Assembly: GCA_907163375.1 (NCBI GenBank) | Contig: CAJQUW010014290.1 | Coordinates: 62,001-126,000, forward strand | Reading direction: 5' to 3' | Source of the DNA: Prostheceraeus crozeri | Taxonomy: Eukaryota; Platyhelminthes; Polycladida; Euryleptidae | Length of the DNA stretch: 64,000 nt | Shown here: positions 58,673 to 64,000 of the stretch, in pieces | Layout: every line of letters starts with the position of its first letter | Numbering within the stretch: the stretch's first letter is position 1 | The notes under the pieces: model-generated | What the model was told of the DNA's origin: nothing | The model's database searches: none | The model's input: the letters and a program-made list of their open reading frames with translations, nothing else | Program-made: the position numbers and the translations under genes

Positions 58673-60679
58673 AAACAAAATTTAGAACCACACAGAATAG
58701 CTGGTCGAATCATTGAGGAATGTTACTTGTTCTTGACATCGCTTTTTATTGCACATCATTAAAATTAATATTTAGCTTGACTTTCCTATTCTCAGGTTTC
58801 ATATGTGCTTCTTCTTTATCATTTAGCCTTCACTGCATTTCTCTCTATAGCTCATCGCTTTGATTCAAACATTAAGACTGTGCTATGATAGATTTCAACT
58901 ACGATGAAATATTTGGAATGGTTGAAATCTAAGGAATTTAATAAACTAATTAAATTTCATCGGGATTAAGAAATGTATCGAGCTAAAAGTTTAGATCATT
59001 AACCTTTGGAATTCTAGCTTTGTCTTCTAATGATAGAGAAATTGTTGCACCATTTTTCCGGAAGTGCGAGGACTATTTAACTTCGAAACAAAATTTCGTT
59101 AATGAGGCCGATGTAGTATACTGATGCGAAATGATTGGCATTCTTTCAACAATTTGAATCTCACGTTTGTGAAACAAGACTTAGGATTAAATTGGCAAAA
59201 AAGTGTGTTTTAGGACAAAAGGTCAAAAATTTAATTTGCATCAAGTAGAGAGAAGTATCGATACGGTGGCCTTTGGTAATGAGTGATCAAATTAGAATAC
59301 AGGTATACAGTCGCAACATCATTGAAACTGAAGACAGGAAAAAGTTAAATTTACTATTTTTATTATCGTAGTATAGATTGGGAAATGGAAACAAACCGAA
59401 ACAGAAAATTTTACTGTGACCAAAACTAATTAATGGTACATGTCTTGAATAAGATGTACTCAATACACTTGATAACAAAAGTTTGACGGGGTTCATTTTG
59501 TAAATCTTTGTATTTTATGCGTCTTTGACTCCTAGTAATGCACGCGTATGTTTCCCATGCATCCATGTAACGTGCAATGTAATTACATCCAGTTCATTAC
59601 ATTGCATTACATTGCTTTTAATGAATACGAACTTGTATTCACCCTGTAATTTATTTTCAAGAATCTTCAAGACGTTATTAACAATATACGTCTTTGTGGC
59701 GATGTTCATGCACTCGGGCGCACTAAGTATAACACGCTTGTTATACTGTCAATAAAGGAACTTGGACGGGTCCGCATGTTCGTTTGCCGCTGCGACGCAA
59801 ACAACGTGGAACAGTAGTGATGTCAACATTTGTAGCTTCGAACCAACAACATGCACCTAAAGGACAGTGACACAGGAGATAGAACCCTTTCAGCATGTCC
59901 GCTCAATCGATTGCGTCCACCGCAATTTTGCCTTTTCGAAATATGGCAGCCTCTATCAAAGTAACGCTTCAAACATTAATGCGCATTGGTTCAGGTCCAT
60001 ACCCGATGTACGTAAAGAATGAAGACAACTAAATTTCGAATATTTGCAGGAGTATGCATTGCAAAATGTAGAAAGTTCCAATGCGTTTAGGCTACGAGTT
60101 AGAAATATCGAATAAATGTTTTATTCACGGGTTACCTAATCAACTGCTCGCAATGAAGAGACATCTGACACCAAAATAAAGGACAGAAATTATTCTATAC
60201 TGAATAATTGCATTGGCCTATTACTACTACTGTGCTATTGCTGTAGCCATCGATATCTATGGCCAATATCTATTATCAACATCCTCTCACGTCATTACGG
60301 GAGCCTCAAATATTCAAAGTTGTTGCCTGGTTTAAATGAACAGAAAGTCACAATTATAAAGACGCATCCAGTACATTTAGGTTATGCAATATTTCAATAT
60401 ACCATTGGGAATGGTATATTTTGCTACCTGGTGCCACAATATCTCACATCAATCGAATCTTGTTATCTTACTGGTTCACTGATAAATCGAGATTCAATTC
60501 GACTAATCACTTTCAGTAAGATAAAAAGAATCATGTCGAGGCAATATCCAGCGAAGCACACTATATACTGTGCAACACTGCATTAGATTTATATGTAGAT
60601 GAAATATGTTGTGTTGAATAATGAAATGGTTAAAACTAAATCCAAATAATCCAAATTACGCGATCGAAGAGGAATACTT
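58673..60679. other. No recognised feature
   Basis: Repeated ATTACATTGCATTACATTGC near 59590 is low complexity. Frames are short and overlap on both strands. Confidence 0.4.
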
Positions 60680-61500
60680 TGCCTATCAGCATCTCAAGGA
60701 TGCAGCACATCAGAGGAATGTTGTACTATAAACTGTACTATAATCATTTCGACTTGTCGCTCAACTCTTTTTTTACCACCTACCTTTCATCTCAAATTAC
60801 TCGAGGTCAATCACGTAACAGCTGTCAGATTGTGCCAGTCTTAAAAGTTAATATGAACTATCTCAGTGGATTGTTTTTCTTTCGCGTCATTAAAATATGG
60901 AATTCATTGAACGGCTCAATAGTGAAAGCTCCAACCTTAATGATGTTCAAGAAAAGACTCAAATCAGTTGATCTAAGTGAATTTTGCTCATACTGTGACT
61001 GCTAATATGGGATTTCGTATAAAATTATATGACAAGTGCTTTTTATACCTGATGGTAAATTTTATTTAGATACATTCCTATATTCCATATTGAAGATGAT
61101 TCTCATTATAATGAAGATCAATAAGAGTCTCAATCTCATTGATCCGAGTGAATTTGCATATAATGTGACCATGATCATTAAATTGTAAATTTTGTATAGA
61201 TGATTTTGTTACATTCATTTCTATATTGGATGTTAAGCATTTACGCTCTTTTGCTCCATTGTGAGGATTCCCATCCAGTGAACTCTTAATCATGTCGTGA
61301 TCATCATTCTTCAAATTTATAAATATAGGCCCTATAGATTTCACGTATTTTGTATATGGTATATGATGTATATCATGATGACTCTTAAAATTTGTAAATA
61401 TGTAGGTCTCATATAATTTGTTTATGATGTGCATGTACATCATCATCACTCGGTAAATTTGTAAATATATATCTCATGCATTTATTATTGATGCTAAATT
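60680..61500 (+). mobile_element. LINE 3' fragment (RT C-terminal tail and 3' UTR)
   Basis: The + strand frame ending at 61005 reads MLYYKLYYNHFDLSLNSFF, then TRGQSRNSCQIVPVL, then RVIKIWNSLNGSIV and LMMFKKRLKS. The TR...N...P...(F/Y)...xWNSL...FKxxLK pattern is the standard C-terminus of non-LTR retrotransposon ORF2 in the CR1/RTE/Jockey range. A partly duplicated end (AAGACTCAAATCAGTTGATC and, at 61112, AGAGTCTCAATCTCATTGAT) and repeated AAATTTGTAAATAT blocks follow as 3' UTR. The catalytic RT core is missing. Confidence 0.72.
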
Positions 61501-61784
61501 TTGCGTATGCATATGTCACACGTGTTATCAAATAGTGGAGAAAATAGTAAATGAATGACTCCTGATGAAAAATAGATGTTGTGTTTTTATCTGCATATCT
61601 TTAATGATTGAAATACAAAGCTTGTCCAAAAACATGTGATTAAATAGACATAAGAAACCATTGTTGCCTATACATGGAAATTTCTAGGAGAGTGCAGTTT
61701 TGGGCAACACATGTTAAAAATGCAAATAAATTGCATAGGAGAAAGTATAACTTTTTGAACAGGTTTGTGTCCAATAAATATATT

Positions 61785-62092
61785 CAATGGTTTTTAAAAT
61801 ATGAAAACGTCGCAAAAATCAAAGAATGAATTGATTATTTTCTACCGGTTTCAATTGGCAACAAGATGACAGATTGGCCAGTCTTCATCAGGAGAAATAT
61901 AAAAAGAGGAAGTGAGAGACATCAAGTCCATACAATTTCAAACTATACAAACCGGTTGAAAGCCGTTTCACTATTTACATGCATAGACTACCTAATCCAA
62001 GATATTCAAATAGAAATATATCAAATAGAAATAACAAAAGTCATTTCTTTAATTTTGCGACGTTTCCATATTTTAATAACCATTGATAGCGC
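61785..62092. mobile_element. Small MITE with GGTTxTTAAAATATG ends
   Basis: CAATGGTTTTTAAAATATGA then AAACGTCGCAAAAATCAAAG at the left recurs inverted at 62048-62092, read in reverse as CAATGGTTATTAAAATATGG and AAACGTCGCAAAATTAAAG. The interior has an ACCGGTTTCAATTGG and CCAGTCTTCATCAGG pair that, on the minus strand, reads CTGATGAAG ... GAAACCGGT. No gene is present. Confidence 0.65.
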
Positions 62093-62534
62093 ATCGTTCG
62101 CATCGCCTATGGAGTCGTTTATGAGAAAATGATTTTCTCATTTCATAAAAAAATAAAAATATTCAATACAATTTACTATATATAAACATGACACTTCCAC
62201 GAAAAGTGAGGCATGCCAAAGCTACCGCTCCTGTTTGTTTAAGCGAGATATATATTTTTCATGTATTATTTAGGCGCCCTTTTACATGCACTATTATAGT
62301 ATATCGAATCTGCATACTGTAATGTAATTGACAGAAATTTCTTGTTTTCATACTGCACCTTTCGCCTAAATAGATGTTTTACGAATTGAGTCGCTGGCAA
62401 CAAAGTATAGGCCTTCTTGCTTATATTGAATACCCCAAAAAGAGAACATGCAAGTAAAAAATAATCTATGCTTATACCTGAAAGCAGTACATATGCACGA
62501 GCTTTTTAGCAAGAATACAGAATGTCTGCTTTTA

Positions 62535-62615
62535 AAGTCCTAGGTTTGAATCGACCAAGCTTGAACCCAGGTCCGCACGCTTAACGAAGCTCTACCACAA
62601 GGACGCATCGTCGGT
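62535..62615 (-). repeat. tRNA-like fragment
   Basis: The minus strand has TGTGGTAGAGCTTCGTTAAG and CGGACCTGGGTTCAAGC, a tRNA-like A/B box pair. The acceptor stem does not close. It is probably a SINE head or tRNA pseudogene. Confidence 0.4.
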
Positions 62616-63849
62616 CACATTTGTGATACAACATTCTAATATTCCCATGACGTGCAACGAAGTTATTTTAACTATAGCATACTTGAAGCTTTCGAATATA
62701 GTTTCATACACATTATTTCAAATATCATCAAATACACAAAATCACAGAGTGTACCTGAACAGCTGGTTAATCCTCAACTCTTCTCCGCATTTTCTTTCGC
62801 AGGATAATCTACAGTAAGATACGGTGGCCGATTTCAAACATAGAAGTTTTTCTTGAATCTCTCTGCAAGGAAACTAACGTTATTATAGATTATTTTCAAT
62901 TGATTAAGTCAAGTGACTTTTTAGAAAATTGAGCTTGGGCAGAGAGTGTAGTTCCGAATGCTAATGGATTTGATTTGAGAAACATCGCTTGAGAAACAAT
63001 ACAATCAAAAGTCATCTAAGCTGCGTTTCAACAAAGAGGCAATTCTTAATGACTTTATCAGAGATGACTGTCTCAATAGTAAACTGAACGCAAATTTCCT
63101 TCTAAAAGGTTTATTGACATCAATCGAAAACTGAAAAAATGAGAAATACATAATGTGATGACGAAACTGATTCAATCAATAAATGTCATTCAGAGTGTGT
63201 TCAAACATTGTGCTGTCGTGTGATTCTGTAATGAATAGAGATCACATCAATTATTGTGTAATGTACTTTTTTGTTTCTAATGATGAAATTGCTTAGCTTA
63301 TTAAGGAAGTTATGTATTTCAAAAAACGTGAACATGCAATTGAGCAACTGCAGCTTCTTTATTGCTATAAAATAAAGATCTGTCTTTTGACTGCCTCTGT
63401 TAAATAGGATCTTTTCAATATATAAATGATAAACATAATTTTGAACAGAACGACTTACTCGCCAATTCATCACACATGAGGAGAGGAGAAGCGTTGTTTG
63501 TCCTTCTAGTAAGCATTTTTTTAAATTTTTAGACATTTTAGGATATAAAAATTTTCTTTTAAATCATATTTTGTACCTATTGAAAATTAACTAGTCATTA
63601 GCTTGTTTTTTTATTTTATTTTTATTTTTGTTACCTTGACGCACTTTGCTACGTTGAATTGTTTTTACAGCACGTCTTGAGTTGAAGGTGGACTACGTCC
63701 CCGCCTCTTGACCTCTACTGGCAGGACTCTGTCCTTCTTGCAAATGCCTGAGGTACATTTCAGTCAATAGTGACTCTATTTTTTTGATAGATGCTAATCT
63801 TTCCCTATTATAGATATAACTTTTGAGGCTGTGCATCTTAAATGTACAG
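62616..63849. other. No recognised feature
   Basis: AT-rich. A possible acceptor at 62802 opens a 42-codon frame in the right phase for the CUB gene, but the peptide is not CUB-like. Confidence 0.3.
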
Positions 63850-63935
63850 GACCGCGCTTGGTCGGGTTTGAGCGTCCAGGATGAAGCGGTCGAAACGCGA
63901 TCGTCCTGACCAAGTTCCTGTTGATGACCTCATTA
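63850..63935 (+). ncRNA. Hammerhead-like motif, possibly the tail of a Penelope-like element
   Basis: GATGAAGCGGTCGAAACGCG lies at about 63879-63898. After the GAAA, the segment ACG-CGAT-CGT can close a 3-bp helix III ending in the cleavage triplet GTC. The bases after it (GACCAAG) can pair with CTTGGTC upstream (about 63857-63863), giving a helix I. Very short helix III is typical of hammerheads in Penelope-like elements. However, the first core box reads AGGATGA instead of CTGATGA and helix II is poor, so it is probably a decayed ribozyme. Confidence 0.35.
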
Positions 63936-64000
63936 AAAATAGTCAAATAATTTGTATGCATATTTTTGTAGAATTTTATTTCACGTTTTAGCTTAAGGAA

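Noticed and set aside
62802-62930. Acceptor-like TTTCTTTCGCAG with a 42-codon open frame
   Set aside because: In phase but not CUB-like and without a clear donor; chance frame in AT-rich DNA.

Overview
The window looks like AT-rich nuclear DNA from an invertebrate animal, probably marine, although the exact phylum cannot be read from it. The evidence is long non-coding stretches, GT-AG exon boundaries, and a crowded mix of metazoan transposons: Tc1-like, hAT-like, foldback and TA-flanked miniature elements, a CR1/Jockey-like LINE, Penelope-like GIY-YIG retroelements and tRNA-derived SINEs. There is no bacterial-style gene packing. Nearly all open frames here are short chance frames or lie inside repeats.

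The best host gene is a secreted or type I membrane CUB-domain protein on the + strand. A signal-peptide exon (13005-13089) ends in a GTGAGT donor. A CUB-domain exon (47612-47792) has a TTTCAG acceptor and a GTAAGT donor. Their phases match exactly, which implies a first intron of about 34.5 kb (unless further exons lie inside it). The rest of the CUB domain was not found before the window ends, so the next exon is probably further downstream. The first cysteines and the SPNYP signature fit the CUB fold. The overall look is closest to suppressor-of-lurcher/SOL-1 or NETO-type CUB proteins, as far as recall allows.

Region by region. 1-13 kb (upstream): head-to-head tRNA-like SINE halves, a hAT-like element with TIRs and a near-matching 8-bp target duplication (3218-4234), two TA-flanked miniature elements (4623-5617, 5762-6189), an almost intact Tc1-like transposon (7062-8757) and a GIY-YIG retroelement relic (9296-9980). 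13-47.6 kb (large intron): foldback elements, a LINE 3' end carrying YADD, a large TIR element (28424-30113), an inverted pair of an unclassified ~780-bp repeat, a hAT transposase relic next to a BED-like hAT miniature element, a second Penelope-like relic, a second Tc1 copy and a hairpin derivative of Tc1. 47.8-64 kb (second intron or downstream): a SINE lying about 13 bp past the CUB exon donor, two hAT elements with perfect 8-bp duplications, two more foldback copies, a LINE tail and a hammerhead-like motif near the right edge.

The most interesting signal is how often long palindromes recur. One family with GTCCGGCAGCC ends has six copies of about 0.7 kb, built almost entirely of two inverted arms. 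Separate foldbacks occur at 25.1-25.9, 31.85-32.47 and 44.2-45.3 kb. The last is clearly made from two head-to-head copies of the 5' end of the local Tc1 element. Together these suggest that this genome repeatedly forms, and spreads, hairpin-shaped non-autonomous elements.
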